From NCBI RefSeq assembly GCF_030690725.1, contig NZ_JAUYGD010000039.1, positions 1 through 55,371 on the forward strand: a stretch of DNA of 55,371 bases. The letters run 5' to 3'. Of this stretch, positions 18,164 through 26,593 are shown piece after piece. The stretch's first letter is position 1. Every line of letters begins with the position of its first letter. The notes beneath the pieces were generated by a model. The model worked only from the letters and a program-made list of their open reading frames with translations, had not been told where the DNA came from and ran no database searches. A program made the position numbers and the translations under genes. Source of the stretch: Pseudomonas sp. GTDB taxonomy: Bacteria > Pseudomonadota > Gammaproteobacteria > Pseudomonadales > Pseudomonadaceae.

Positions 18164-18709
18164 GTGATGCCTTATTACCGTCGCGCCGCCGTTCCTGGCG
18201 GCACCTACTTCTTCACAGTAGTGACCGCACACCGCCAACCGATCCTGATCAACTCCGATATTCGTAGCGCGCTGCGCGAGGGGATCTCGCAGGTGCGGCA
18301 GACCTTGCCCTTTCGTATCGACGGCTGGGTGCTGCTACCTGACCATCTGCATGCGATCTGGACTCTGCCGGAAGGCGACGCGGACTTTTCCACACGCTGG
18401 CAGCTGATAAAGCGTCATGTCACCCGCAGCTGTGGCCCCGCCTATAGGCGACCCGAGTATCTGAATGAACGGCTTTTGAGTAAGGGCTGCGGCACGTTGT
18501 GGCAGCCGCGTTTCTGGGAGCACCTGATTCGTGATGAGCGCGACTTGCACCAGCATCTCGACTACCTGCATGGCAACCCGCTGAAGCATGGGCTTGTCGG
18601 GCACGTGAAAGATTGGCCGTGGTCGTCGTTTCATCGCTATGTGCGCCAGGGCATTTATCCAGCAGATTGGGGTGGTTCGGCAGACGAGGGAATGCAGGTG
18701 GGCGAGTAA
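18164..18709 (+). CDS. REP-associated tyrosine transposase (RAYT)
   Basis: 181 residues of the IS200/IS605-like Y1 HUH superfamily. The H-x-H pair is His60/His62 (LLPDHLHAIW) and the catalytic Tyr is Tyr133 (HLDYLHGNPLKHGL). RAYT hallmarks WQPRFWEHLIRDERD and WPWSSFHRYV are present. It acts on single-stranded REP DNA and is thought to spread REPs. Flanked on both sides by REP pairs of one type, it forms a REPtron-like unit. All catalytic residues appear intact. Confidence 0.92.
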   Translation: MMPYYRRAAVPGGTYFFTVVTAHRQPILINSDIRSALREGISQVRQTLPFRIDGWVLLPDHLHAIWTLPEGDADFSTRWQLIKRHVTRSCGPAYRRPEYLNERLLSKGCGTLWQPRFWEHLIRDERDLHQHLDYLHGNPLKHGLVGHVKDWPWSSFHRYVRQGIYPADWGGSADEGMQVGE

Positions 18710-18714
18710 CGGTC

Positions 18715-18786
18715 CGCGGGTTTCACCCGCCCTACGACCGGGAAGGCCTAAGCAATTACGACCGTGTAGGGCAGGTGTAACCCGCG
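18715..18786. repeat. REP pair downstream of the RAYT gene
   Basis: Inverted CGGGTTTCACCCGCCCTACG-type units with about 27 bases between them; the distal unit has diverged slightly (GGGCAGGTGTAACCCGCG). Confidence 0.8.
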
Positions 18787-18799
18787 TACGTAACGCCCA

Positions 18800-18827
18800 T
18801 AAAAAAACCGGGCCATGTGCCCGGTAA
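18800..18827 (-). terminator. Rho-independent terminator of the ats operon
   Basis: On the minus strand, CCGGGC pairs GCCCGG and is followed by seven Ts. It lies 24 bases beyond the atsC stop. Confidence 0.75.
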
Positions 18828-18850
18828 AGATTCCACCTTGAGGAATTCGC

Positions 18851-19582
18851 TTAGATCGCGTGGGACTGGTACAGCTCAGTCAGGGCCTCGCCACGCAGGT
18901 AAGCCAGTTCTGCCGAGCGACGGTCCCGTGGCCGCGCCAGCGGCACCGCCAGTTCGCGCTGCAGGCGGCTGGGTGTGCCGCCGAGAATCAGTACGCGGTC
19001 GCTCAGGTAGAACGCCTCGTCCAGATCATGGGTGACCAGCAGCACGGCGATTTCATAGCGCTCGGCTAGCTCGCTGAGCAGGTCCTGCAGTTTCATGCGG
19101 GTGAAGGCATCCACCGCGCTGAACGGCTCGTCGAGCAGCAGCACATGGGGTTTGCCATACAGCCCGCGGGCAATCGCCGCGCGTTGCGCCTGGCCGCCGG
19201 AAAGCTGTTTGGGCAGGGCATTGGCATGGCCGCTGAGGCCGACATCGTGCAGCAGTTGCTGCACCCATTTGTCGTTGGCAATCCAGCCATCGGCGAAGCT
19301 GACGTTCTGCGCCACATTCAGCCAGGGCATCAGTCGTGGTTCCTGAAACACCACGCCGATGCCGGTGCCACGGCCGAACTGCAGCAGTGGGTTGAATTCC
19401 AGCGCGCCGCTGAAGTCCTGATCGAGCCCGGCGGCGATGCGTAGCAGGGTGCTTTTGCCGCAACCACTGGGGCCGAGCAGGCTGACGATCTCGCCAGGCG
19501 CCAGGCTCAGGCTGACATCGTCGAGTACGCGCAGGCCGTCGTAGGCTTTATGAATGTTCTGCAGTTGCAGGAGTGCGCTCAT
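18851..19582 (-). CDS. atsC: Sulfonate/sulfate-ester ABC transporter ATP-binding protein
   Basis: 243 residues. Walker A GPSGCGKST, VFQEPRLMPW, signature LSGGQAQRAAIARGL, Walker B LLLDEP and VTHDLDEA are intact. Family is the SsuB/TauB group. Gene order binding protein-permease-ATPase behind a porin matches the Pseudomonas atsRBC system for aliphatic or aromatic sulfate esters, but no sulfatase (atsA) or atsK dioxygenase lies alongside, so the ligand is uncertain. Confidence 0.8.
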   Translation of the reverse strand: MSALLQLQNIHKAYDGLRVLDDVSLSLAPGEIVSLLGPSGCGKSTLLRIAAGLDQDFSGALEFNPLLQFGRGTGIGVVFQEPRLMPWLNVAQNVSFADGWIANDKWVQQLLHDVGLSGHANALPKQLSGGQAQRAAIARGLYGKPHVLLLDEPFSAVDAFTRMKLQDLLSELAERYEIAVLLVTHDLDEAFYLSDRVLILGGTPSRLQRELAVPLARPRDRRSAELAYLRGEALTELYQSHAI

Positions 19583-19584
19583 GT

Positions 19585-20409
19585 TCAGTTCTCCCCACCC
19601 TGATAACTGTCGCGCCAGCTCAGGGCGCGGGTTTCCCAGTATTTGAGCAGGCTGTCGCTGAGCTTGCCGAGCACCGCCAGCAGCACAATGGCGGCAATCA
19701 CCAGGTCGGGCCGTGAGGTTTCCCGACCATCGCTTAGCAGGTAGCCAAGGCCACGGGTGGCGGCAATCAGCTCGGCCGCCACGAGGAACATCCAGCTCAG
19801 GCTCAGTGCGCCGCGCAGCCCGGTAAACAGGTTGGGCAGGGCGGCCGGCAGAAGAATCCGCCGCACCAGGGCGAAGCGGCTGAGCTGATACAGCTGGCCG
19901 ACCTCGACCAGCTTGCGGTCGATATTGCGGATACCGGCCAGCAGCGCCAGGTACACCGGAAAGAATGCGCCAAGGGCAATCAGCACCACCTTGGGCGTTT
20001 CATCAATCCCCAGCCAGAGCAGCAGCAGGGGAACCCAAGCCAGGCTGGGAATGGCCCGCAAGGCCTGAAAGGTCGGCTCAAGGTAGGCCTCTGCGCGGCG
20101 GCTAAGGCCGACCCAGGTGCCGATCACGATCGCCAGTCCGGCACCGATCAGAAAGCCGGCAGCCACCCGTAGCAGGCTGGCATTGATATGCCGCAGCAAC
20201 TCGCCACTGACCGCCAGGTTGAACAGGGTTTGCGCCACCTGAGTCGGCGCAGGCATCTGGTGCGCGGGCAACACGCCGAAACGCACCAGCGCTTCCAGAC
20301 CCAGCAGCAGCGCCAGAGGTACCGCCCAACCACGCAGATTGGCCAGCGATGGACGCAGGCTGGGTAAGCGCTCGGCCCAACGGCTAAGCCTGAGGTTGAG
20401 GGTACCCAT
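19585..20409 (-). CDS. atsB: Sulfonate/sulfate-ester ABC transporter permease
   Basis: 274 residues, about six membrane helices, with the EAA-type loop (KLVEVGQLYQLSRFALVRRI). SsuC/TauC family. Only 2 bases separate its stop from the atsC start and 3 bases separate it from atsR, so the three are tightly coupled. Confidence 0.8.
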   Translation of the reverse strand: MGTLNLRLSRWAERLPSLRPSLANLRGWAVPLALLLGLEALVRFGVLPAHQMPAPTQVAQTLFNLAVSGELLRHINASLLRVAAGFLIGAGLAIVIGTWVGLSRRAEAYLEPTFQALRAIPSLAWVPLLLLWLGIDETPKVVLIALGAFFPVYLALLAGIRNIDRKLVEVGQLYQLSRFALVRRILLPAALPNLFTGLRGALSLSWMFLVAAELIAATRGLGYLLSDGRETSRPDLVIAAIVLLAVLGKLSDSLLKYWETRALSWRDSYQGGEN

Positions 20410-20412
20410 GAC

Positions 20413-21405
20413 TTAGTTGCTCGCCTTGGCTAGGGATTGCTTGATCACGCTGGCAGCCAGTTGCGGGCTGATCAGTTGCTCCACCACCTTGGCCACGTCA
20501 GTGCCTGGGCGAACCAGTTGCTCATCCAGCAGGATCGGCGCGGCGGCTTTCAGCGCGGCGATATGCTCGGCGCCCGGCTGCGAGTTGCTGAAGTCGGTAC
20601 GCGACAGTTGCAGCTTGGCCACTTCCAGCGGCAGCTTGGCTTCGTCGGCGAGCAGCTGTGCCAATGCATCCGGGTTGGCAATCGCCCACTCGCGGGCCTG
20701 TTCGTAGGCGCCGATCACCTGCTTGATCAGCTCAGGCTGAGTGGCGGCGAATTTCTCGGTGACGCTGAGCACGCCGTAGCTGTTGAAATCGAGGTTGCGG
20801 TACAGCTGGCGCGAACCGGCTTGCAGTTGGCTGGAGGCCATCAGTGGATCAAGCCCGGCCCAGGCGTCGACATCGCCACGCTCAAGTGCCGTGCGGCCAT
20901 CGGGGTGCTGCAGGTGGACAATTTCCACGGCGTTCTTGTCCAGCCCGGCTTTCTGCAGGCTCTGCAGGAGGAACAGGAATGGATCGGTGCCTTTGGTGGC
21001 GGCGATTTTCTTGCCTTTCAGATCGGCCAGGCTGTTGATCGGCGAATCCTTGGGCACGACCAGAGCGGTCCATTCCGGACGGCTGGCCACGTAGATGGTG
21101 TTGATCGGGCTGCCATTGGCGCGGCTGAGTACGGCGGCCAGGCCCGCAGTGGAGGCAAAATCAGTGCTGCCGCCATTGAGGTATTCCAGCGAGCGGTTGC
21201 TGCCCTGGCTGAATACCCATTTGACGCTGATGCCTTGCGGCGCAAGGGCTTTTTCAAGCAGCCCTTGTTGCTTGAGCACCAGGCTGGTGGGGGCGTAATA
21301 GGCGTAGTCCAGACGGACTTCTTTGGGTGTTTCGGCATAGGCGCCGGCAGGCAGAATCGCCACAAACAGGGCGGTCAGCCCCCGACGCAGATTGAACAGA
21401 CTCAT
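20413..21405 (-). CDS. atsR: Sulfonate/sulfate-ester periplasmic binding protein
   Basis: 330 residues with a signal peptide (ending AGAYA-ETP). SsuA-like fold: VRLDYAYYAPTSLVLKQQGLLEK, STDFASTAGLAAVLSRANG, GKKIAATKGTDPFLFLLQSL and VDAWAGLDPLMA. The ligand pocket differs from the SsuA in this window ([12 protein letters not shown] is replaced by SQGSNRSLEYLN), so it likely binds a different organosulfur compound. Confidence 0.8.
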   Translation of the reverse strand: MSLFNLRRGLTALFVAILPAGAYAETPKEVRLDYAYYAPTSLVLKQQGLLEKALAPQGISVKWVFSQGSNRSLEYLNGGSTDFASTAGLAAVLSRANGSPINTIYVASRPEWTALVVPKDSPINSLADLKGKKIAATKGTDPFLFLLQSLQKAGLDKNAVEIVHLQHPDGRTALERGDVDAWAGLDPLMASSQLQAGSRQLYRNLDFNSYGVLSVTEKFAATQPELIKQVIGAYEQAREWAIANPDALAQLLADEAKLPLEVAKLQLSRTDFSNSQPGAEHIAALKAAAPILLDEQLVRPGTDVAKVVEQLISPQLAASVIKQSLAKASN

Positions 21406-21483
21406 GGTCGTTTCCTCTGGTTAGGGTTGTCGCCTGTCGACCCGTGGACGGGCACTTCAGGTCAGAGCTATTGCGGGGTTAAA

Positions 21484-21505
21484 ACCGGCCTGTGGTCAGG
21501 CCGGT
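21484..21505 (-). terminator. Hairpin between the porin and atsR
   Basis: ACCGGCCTG pairs CAGGCCGGT around 4 bases and on the minus strand is followed by TTTTAA. Probably a partial terminator giving more porin than atsRBC transcript. Confidence 0.55.
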
Positions 21506-21536
21506 ACACATTGGGGTGTGTTGTTGCCGGCTGGCC

Positions 21537-22868
21537 TTAGAGCAGCGGCAGGCTGTAGCTGACGATCAGGCGGTTTTCGTCCTGATCTGCAGCACTGGTG
21601 TTGCCACGGAAGGTGGCGTTACGCCAGGACAGACCCAGGCCTTTCAGTGCACCTTCCTGCAAGGTGTAATCCACGCGGAAGTCGCGCTCCCATTCCTTGC
21701 GGTCGCTGTCGGCGGCGTCAATGTTGCTGCCCGACAGGTAGGTCACGGTGGCTTTCAGGCCGGGAATGCCGGCGCTGGCAAAGTCATAACCGTATTCGGC
21801 CAGCCAGGTGCGCTCACCAGCGCTGGCGAACTTGCCGATCTGCCGGTCGGTGATCAGGTACGCGGTGGCACCGTCGCCCTGGCTGACAAACGGGAAGGCG
21901 CTGTTGCCGGAAACTTGCTGGTAACCGGCGCTGAGGGCGTGGCCGCTCAGGCTGTAAGTGAACAGGGCGCTCCAGGTGTTGTTATCCACTTCACCGTTTT
22001 TGCTGTCGCCTGCACGCCAGAAACCACTGCTTTTGTAGCCTTCGGTGCGGCCAGCCAGGTTGCCGTTCTTGCCGTCTGAGCCGCTGTTGAAATAGCGCAG
22101 GTCAGTTTTCAGCGCGCCGACCGGCAAAGCCAGATTGTGGGTCAGGCCGAGGAAGTGCTGTTTGTAGAAGTCTTCCAGGTTGCCGTAGTAATACTGTGCG
22201 GTGAGGTCCTTGGTGATCTTGTAATCGCCACCGGCGTAGATGAATTCATTGGAGTCGGCAGCTTTGCCCTGGAAGCTGGCCGCGCCACCAATGCGCAGGG
22301 CGATATCGTCAGTGGAACTGCGGGTCTTGGTGCTTTCCAACTGGCCGGCAGTGAGGGTCAGGCCGTCGATCTCGGCGGAGGTGACTTGTGCGCCCTCAAA
22401 GGTTTGCGGCAGTAGACGGCCATCGTTGAAGTTGATCACCGGCAGCTTGGGCTGCAGGGTGCCGATGCGCAGTTCGGTCTTGGACAGGCGCGCTTTGGCG
22501 GTGACACCGGCCTTGCCGTAGTTGTCCACCGCACTGCCGTCGCTTTCCAGGGGGAACAATGCGCCAGGGGCGCGGCTACGTGGCGTGCTGCTATCGCCGC
22601 CGGAGTCTAGCTTGATACCCACCAGACCGATGGCGTCCAGGCCAAAACCTACGGTGCCTTCGGTGTAGCCGGACTGGTAGTTAAAGATAAACCCCTGGCC
22701 CCATTCACTGGCTTCGTTGTTGCTGTTGGCGGTGTTTTTATCATCGCGGTCGAAATAGAAATTACGCAGGCCGAGGGTGGCTTTGCTGTCTTCGATAAAG
22801 CCGGCGGCGGTGGCCTGGTTGGCGAGGGCGGCGAGGGTAACGGCCAGGGCCAGTGTGGACTTGTTCAT
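21537..22868 (-). CDS. OprD-family outer-membrane porin
   Basis: 443 residues with a signal peptide (NQATA-AGF) and the OprD-family layout: GFIEDSKATLGLRNFYFDRD at the start, SEWGQGFIFNYQSGYTEGTVGFG, TAYLITDRQIG, and a C-terminal strand ending in SYSLPLL. Substrate-specific porins of this family take up small acids. The position at the head of the ats operon suggests uptake of organosulfur compounds. Confidence 0.88.
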   Translation of the reverse strand: MNKSTLALAVTLAALANQATAAGFIEDSKATLGLRNFYFDRDDKNTANSNNEASEWGQGFIFNYQSGYTEGTVGFGLDAIGLVGIKLDSGGDSSTPRSRAPGALFPLESDGSAVDNYGKAGVTAKARLSKTELRIGTLQPKLPVINFNDGRLLPQTFEGAQVTSAEIDGLTLTAGQLESTKTRSSTDDIALRIGGAASFQGKAADSNEFIYAGGDYKITKDLTAQYYYGNLEDFYKQHFLGLTHNLALPVGALKTDLRYFNSGSDGKNGNLAGRTEGYKSSGFWRAGDSKNGEVDNNTWSALFTYSLSGHALSAGYQQVSGNSAFPFVSQGDGATAYLITDRQIGKFASAGERTWLAEYGYDFASAGIPGLKATVTYLSGSNIDAADSDRKEWERDFRVDYTLQEGALKGLGLSWRNATFRGNTSAADQDENRLIVSYSLPLL

Positions 22869-23251
22869 GCTCGATGCTCCAAATGCAGGTCTGTGCGGAA
22901 TGTGTTTGGCACTGCAGAAGGGGCTCGAGCGGACGGTGTGCGTTGCACCTGTCTTAGCGGTATCAAGGAGCCCCTGTTATGGGCCCGATGCGGTGGTCCG
23001 CTGTCGGCTTGGGCGCACTGTAGGGATTATTCGTAATCCCTAAAAAGAATTTATTTTCACTTTGTAGTAACTAAAAAGAATAAGCGATGCTTAGTCGTGA
23101 AGCCCATAAGCTAATGCTTAAAAATTATTTGCATCGCCTTTTTTAGATCATTTAGCTTGTCTCCACCGGATCACCGGACTTCCTGTTCATCCCTGAAGTT
23201 TGTCGTGATCCGGCTTATTCAAAGGCCGGCACGTCCTTGACGAGGTCTGCC
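22869..23251. promoter_or_regulatory. Divergent porin-ats / ssuA2-sfnB-like promoter region
   Basis: 383 bases without a gene. CTAAAAAGAAT motifs lie at about 23039 and 23071 within an AT-rich stretch. CCGGATCAC at 23166-23174 and GTGATCCGG at 23205-23213 form a perfect 9-base inverted repeat with a 30-base spacer in the likely leader of the plus-strand operon. Shared motif with the lsfA and oscA promoters suggests common sulfur control. Confidence 0.5.
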
Positions 23252-24220
23252 ATGCCTAGCCGCTCCCTATTCAAACGTCGTCCCTTGCTGAGCGTGGGCT
23301 TGTCCCTAAGCCTGGCACTGGCCAGCGTGCTGCCCGCTGATGCCGCCACGCAACTGCGCATTGGTTACCAGAAGTCTTCGACCTTAATCAGCTTATTGAA
23401 AAGCAACGGGGATCTTGAGAAGGCCCTGGCCAAGCAGGATGTCAGTATCAGCTGGCATGAATTCCCCAACGGCCAACCGCTATTGGAGGCGCTGAACGTC
23501 GGCAATATCGACGTATCTGCCGATGTCGCCGATACCGTGCCAGTATTTGCCCAGGCCGCCGGTGCGCAGCTGACCTATTTCGCCCAGGAAGCGCCGTCGC
23601 CATCGGCTCAGGCGATTATCGTGCGTGATGATTCGCCGCTGCGCAGCGTAGGGCAACTCAAAGGTAAGAAAGTCGCGGTCACCAAGGCGGCTGGCAGCCA
23701 TTACCTGTTGCTCGCAGCATTGGCCAAAGCCGGCCTTAAATTCAGTGACATTGAGCCTGCCTATCTGACTCCGGCTGACGGCCGCGCCGCATTCGAAAAC
23801 CGCAAAGTCGATGCCTGGGTCACCTGGGAACCCTTTCTCAGCGGTGCCCAGCAGCAGTTGCCGACGCGCACCTTGGCCGATGGCCAGCAGCTGGCCGATT
23901 ACCAGCGCTATTACCTGACCAGTACCGCGTTTGCCAAAAACAATCCGCAGGTGTTGGCGGTGGTCTTCGACGAGCTGGTGAAGACCGGTGATTGGCTGCG
24001 CGCCAACCCGCGCGCTGCGGCGCAAGTGCTTAGCCCGCTGTGGGGCGGTCTGGACCCCGCCATCGTCGAACAGGCCAATGCTCGGCGTAGCTATCAGGTG
24101 CGTTTGGTGCAGCCGCAGAGCCTCAAGGAGCAGCAGAAAATTGCTGACGCCTTTGTCGCCGAAGGCTTGCTGCCCAACGCGGTGAACGCCCTTGATGTGG
24201 CTATCTGGAAGGCGCAATAA
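23252..24220 (+). CDS. Orphan sulfonate-type periplasmic binding protein
   Basis: About 322 residues, signal peptide ending PADAA-TQL. Strongly SsuA-like: LRIGYQKSSTLISLLKSNGDLE, FPNGQPLLEALNVGNIDV, GKKVAVTKAAGSHYLLLAAL and AWVTWEPFLSGA. No permease or ATPase gene is adjacent on this strand, so it probably docks on SsuBC or AtsBC. It lies 2 bases ahead of the SfnB-like gene, which hints that its ligand is that enzyme's substrate. ATG 23252 (GAGG upstream) is preferred to a TTG at 23237. Confidence 0.85.
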   Translation: MPSRSLFKRRPLLSVGLSLSLALASVLPADAATQLRIGYQKSSTLISLLKSNGDLEKALAKQDVSISWHEFPNGQPLLEALNVGNIDVSADVADTVPVFAQAAGAQLTYFAQEAPSPSAQAIIVRDDSPLRSVGQLKGKKVAVTKAAGSHYLLLAALAKAGLKFSDIEPAYLTPADGRAAFENRKVDAWVTWEPFLSGAQQQLPTRTLADGQQLADYQRYYLTSTAFAKNNPQVLAVVFDELVKTGDWLRANPRAAAQVLSPLWGGLDPAIVEQANARRSYQVRLVQPQSLKEQQKIADAFVAEGLLPNAVNALDVAIWKAQ

Positions 24221-24222
24221 CC

Positions 24223-25458
24223 ATGGCCGCCGAGCTTCGTGCCAATTCCCAAGCCTTCGATAGTACTGCGCCGCTGTTCGATCCACGGCTGTTTCCCAGT
24301 GACTTTGCGAGCCGCAGCGGCAAGATCGAGCGCCTGGCCCGCAAACTGGCGGCCACCGCGGTGCAGCGTGATCGGCAGGGTGGCAGTGCCCAGACCGAGC
24401 GTCAGTTGCTGCGTGACAGTGGCCTGCTGACCCTGGCCATCCCGCAGCAGTTCGGGGGGCAAGGGCTGGTGTGGCCAGAGATCTACCGGGTGATCCGTTA
24501 TCTGGCGGCCGTGGATAGCTCCCTGGCGCATCTGTTTGCCTTTCAACACCTGCAGGTGGCGACCATCCTGCTGTTCGGCAGCCCCGATCAGCAGCGCCAC
24601 TGGCTTACGCGCACGGTGCATGAGCGCTGGTTCTGGGGCAACGCCACCAATGGCCGCGATACCCGCCTGAAACTCAGTCGCCGTGAGGAGCATTTCGAGC
24701 TCAATGGCAGCAAGTCATTCTGCTCGGGTGCCTTGGGCGCTGATGCTCTGGTGATCAGCGCGCCACGCAGCCACAACCCGGAAGACCGCGTATTTATCGT
24801 GCTGCCCAGCCAGCGAGAAGGGCTGGCGATAAATGATGACTGGGACGGTTTCGGCCAGCGCCAAACGGACAGCGGCACGGTGCAGTTCGACAATGTGTTT
24901 GTCGACAGCAGCGAACTGCTCGGTCCCAGCGGCGTAAGCCCGCGCACCACGCTGCGCGCCTGCCTGTCGCAATTGATCCTGACCCAGTTGTACCTGGGCA
25001 ATGCCCAAGGCGCGCTGGACGCAGCACTGCGCTACACCCGTGAACACAGCCGTGCCTGGCCGGCTTCCGGGGTGGTCCTGGCCAGTGATGATCCCTTTAT
25101 CCAACAGCGTTATGGCGAACTGTGGCTGCTGTTTCGCAGTGCCCAATTGCTGGCCGATAACGCCGCGCAACGCCTGCAGAGCGCCTGGGAGAAACCCGCA
25201 TTGACCGCGGCTGAGCGCGCTGAGGTGGCCTTGGCCATCAGCGAAGCCAAGGTGGTCTCGGCGCGTGCCGCGCTGGAAATCACCTCGCGCATTTTTGAAA
25301 GCATGGGCGCCAGTTCCACCAGTTCGAAGTACGGATTTGATCGCTTCTGGAGAAACGTGCGGGTGCACAGCCTGCATGACCCGCTCGATTACAAGGTGCG
25401 CGATCTCGGGCACTGGTTACTCAACGGCAAGGCGCCCACGCCTTCGCTGTATGGCTGA
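24223..25458 (+). CDS. SfnB/DszC-like flavin-dependent monooxygenase (acyl-CoA dehydrogenase fold)
   Basis: 411 residues of the acyl-CoA dehydrogenase superfamily, closest in pattern to the sulfur-acquisition branch (SfnB, DszC): VDSSLAHLFAFQHLQ, FWGNATNGRDTRLKLSR, ELNGSKSFCSGALGADAL and the C-terminal RVHSLHDPLDYKVRDLGHWLL. These use FMNH2 and O2 on organosulfur compounds; SsuE could provide FMNH2. A true dehydrogenase role is unlikely because the usual catalytic Glu region is not evident and the context is sulfur uptake. Confidence 0.8.
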   Translation: MAAELRANSQAFDSTAPLFDPRLFPSDFASRSGKIERLARKLAATAVQRDRQGGSAQTERQLLRDSGLLTLAIPQQFGGQGLVWPEIYRVIRYLAAVDSSLAHLFAFQHLQVATILLFGSPDQQRHWLTRTVHERWFWGNATNGRDTRLKLSRREEHFELNGSKSFCSGALGADALVISAPRSHNPEDRVFIVLPSQREGLAINDDWDGFGQRQTDSGTVQFDNVFVDSSELLGPSGVSPRTTLRACLSQLILTQLYLGNAQGALDAALRYTREHSRAWPASGVVLASDDPFIQQRYGELWLLFRSAQLLADNAAQRLQSAWEKPALTAAERAEVALAISEAKVVSARAALEITSRIFESMGASSTSSKYGFDRFWRNVRVHSLHDPLDYKVRDLGHWLLNGKAPTPSLYG

Positions 25459-25517
25459 TACGACAGGGAGGTGCGCGCAGAAAGACATGCCGCAGATTGA
25501 TAAACCAGTAAACCAAT

Positions 25518-25534
25518 ACGGGCCACCTGGCCGT
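25518..25534 (+). terminator. Weak hairpin after the SfnB-like gene
   Basis: ACGG and CCGT flank a self-complementary CCACCTGG-like centre, followed by GTTT. A weak terminator or processing site in the 103-base gap before the sulfurtransferase gene. Confidence 0.3.
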
Positions 25535-25561
25535 GTTTCATAACCGTTGAGGCAGTGTGAA

Positions 25562-26488
25562 ATGAATATAAAAAACCTGTTTGGTGCCGGCCTGCTGGCT
25601 GCTGCCACGCTGTTGCAAGCCGCCCAGGCGCTGGCCGCCAGTGATGTGCTGGTCAGCACCGAGTGGCTGGAAAAGAACCTGAACAACCCCAAGGTGCGGA
25701 TCATCGAGGTGAGTGTTGCACCGGGCGTTTACGAGCGTGGGCATATCCCAGGTGCGGTGAACTTTGCCTGGCACCGTGATCTGGTCGATCCGGTGCGCCG
25801 TGATATCGCCAGCCAGGAAAACTTCCAGGCGTTGCTGCGCAAATCGGGCATCTCCGCAGATACCACCACGGTGCTCTACGGCGATAACAACAACTGGTTC
25901 GCTGCCTGGGGCGCCTGGGTGTTCGATGTGTATGGCGTGGACAACGTCAAATTGCTCGATGGCGGTCGAGTGAAGTGGGAGGCGGAAAAACGCGCTCTGG
26001 ATAACCGCGCGAAAACGCCGGTAGCCGGCAATGTCACGGTCAAGGCGGCGAATAAAGACCTGCGCGCCTTCCTCCCGGACGTGCTCGCAGCGGCAGAGAA
26101 GCGCAGCGATGTGCAACTGGTGGATATCCGTTCCGCTGATGAATACAACGGCAAGGTCTTTGCCCCGCAAGGTGTGCAGGAACTGGCAGTGCGCGTCGGC
26201 CACGTGCCAGGTGCAGTCAACGTTCCTTGGGGGCAAGCAGTGGCTGCCGATGGCACCTTCAAATCGGTTGAAGAACTGAAAAAGGTTTACGGCGCGGTGG
26301 GTATTGATGGCAGCAAGCCGATCATCACCTATTGCCGCATCGGTGAGCGCTCCAGCCACACCTGGTTCGCCCTGAAGAAAATCCTCGGTTACGACGTACG
26401 TAACTACGACGGCTCCTGGACCGAATACGGAAATGCCGTGGGCGTACCGGTAGTCAACGTGGCCGGCACCGTGTGGGGCGGCAAATAA
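25562..26488 (+). CDS. Exported two-domain rhodanese-type sulfurtransferase
   Basis: 308 residues with a signal peptide (QALAA-SDV), so periplasmic. Two rhodanese domains; the active Cys258 lies in TYCRIGERSSHTW, a loop typical of thiosulfate:cyanide sulfurtransferases. It transfers a sulfane sulfur from thiosulfate or a related donor to a thiophilic acceptor. The YeeE/YedE gene follows, suggesting the pair mobilises external thiosulfate sulfur. ATG 25562 has GAGG upstream; the frame extends to a TTG at 25547. Confidence 0.85.
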   Translation: MNIKNLFGAGLLAAATLLQAAQALAASDVLVSTEWLEKNLNNPKVRIIEVSVAPGVYERGHIPGAVNFAWHRDLVDPVRRDIASQENFQALLRKSGISADTTTVLYGDNNNWFAAWGAWVFDVYGVDNVKLLDGGRVKWEAEKRALDNRAKTPVAGNVTVKAANKDLRAFLPDVLAAAEKRSDVQLVDIRSADEYNGKVFAPQGVQELAVRVGHVPGAVNVPWGQAVAADGTFKSVEELKKVYGAVGIDGSKPIITYCRIGERSSHTWFALKKILGYDVRNYDGSWTEYGNAVGVPVVNVAGTVWGGK

Positions 26489-26544
26489 GCCTGCTCCACG
26501 GTGAAAAAATCATGGCATGGGCCAGCCCCATGCCCCTGTTTAGG

Positions 26545-26579
26545 GTGAGCGTTCAGGCAGGGCGCTCACTCTTCTTTTA
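26545..26579 (+). terminator. Terminator between sulfurtransferase and YeeE/YedE genes
   Basis: GTGAGCG pairs CGCTCAC across 11 bases, followed by TCTTCTTTTA. A second hairpin (GGCATGGG/CCCATGCC) lies just upstream at about 26514. Read-through attenuation is possible since the next gene has the same direction. Confidence 0.6.
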
Positions 26580-26593
26580 TCTGAGGAGCCACT

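Noticed and set aside
23227..23243. GGCACGTCCTTGAC as a sigma-54 promoter for the ssuA2-like gene
   Set aside because: The -24 half is good but spacing to the -12 is one base short, the GC is missing, and it would start transcription at or after the start codon.
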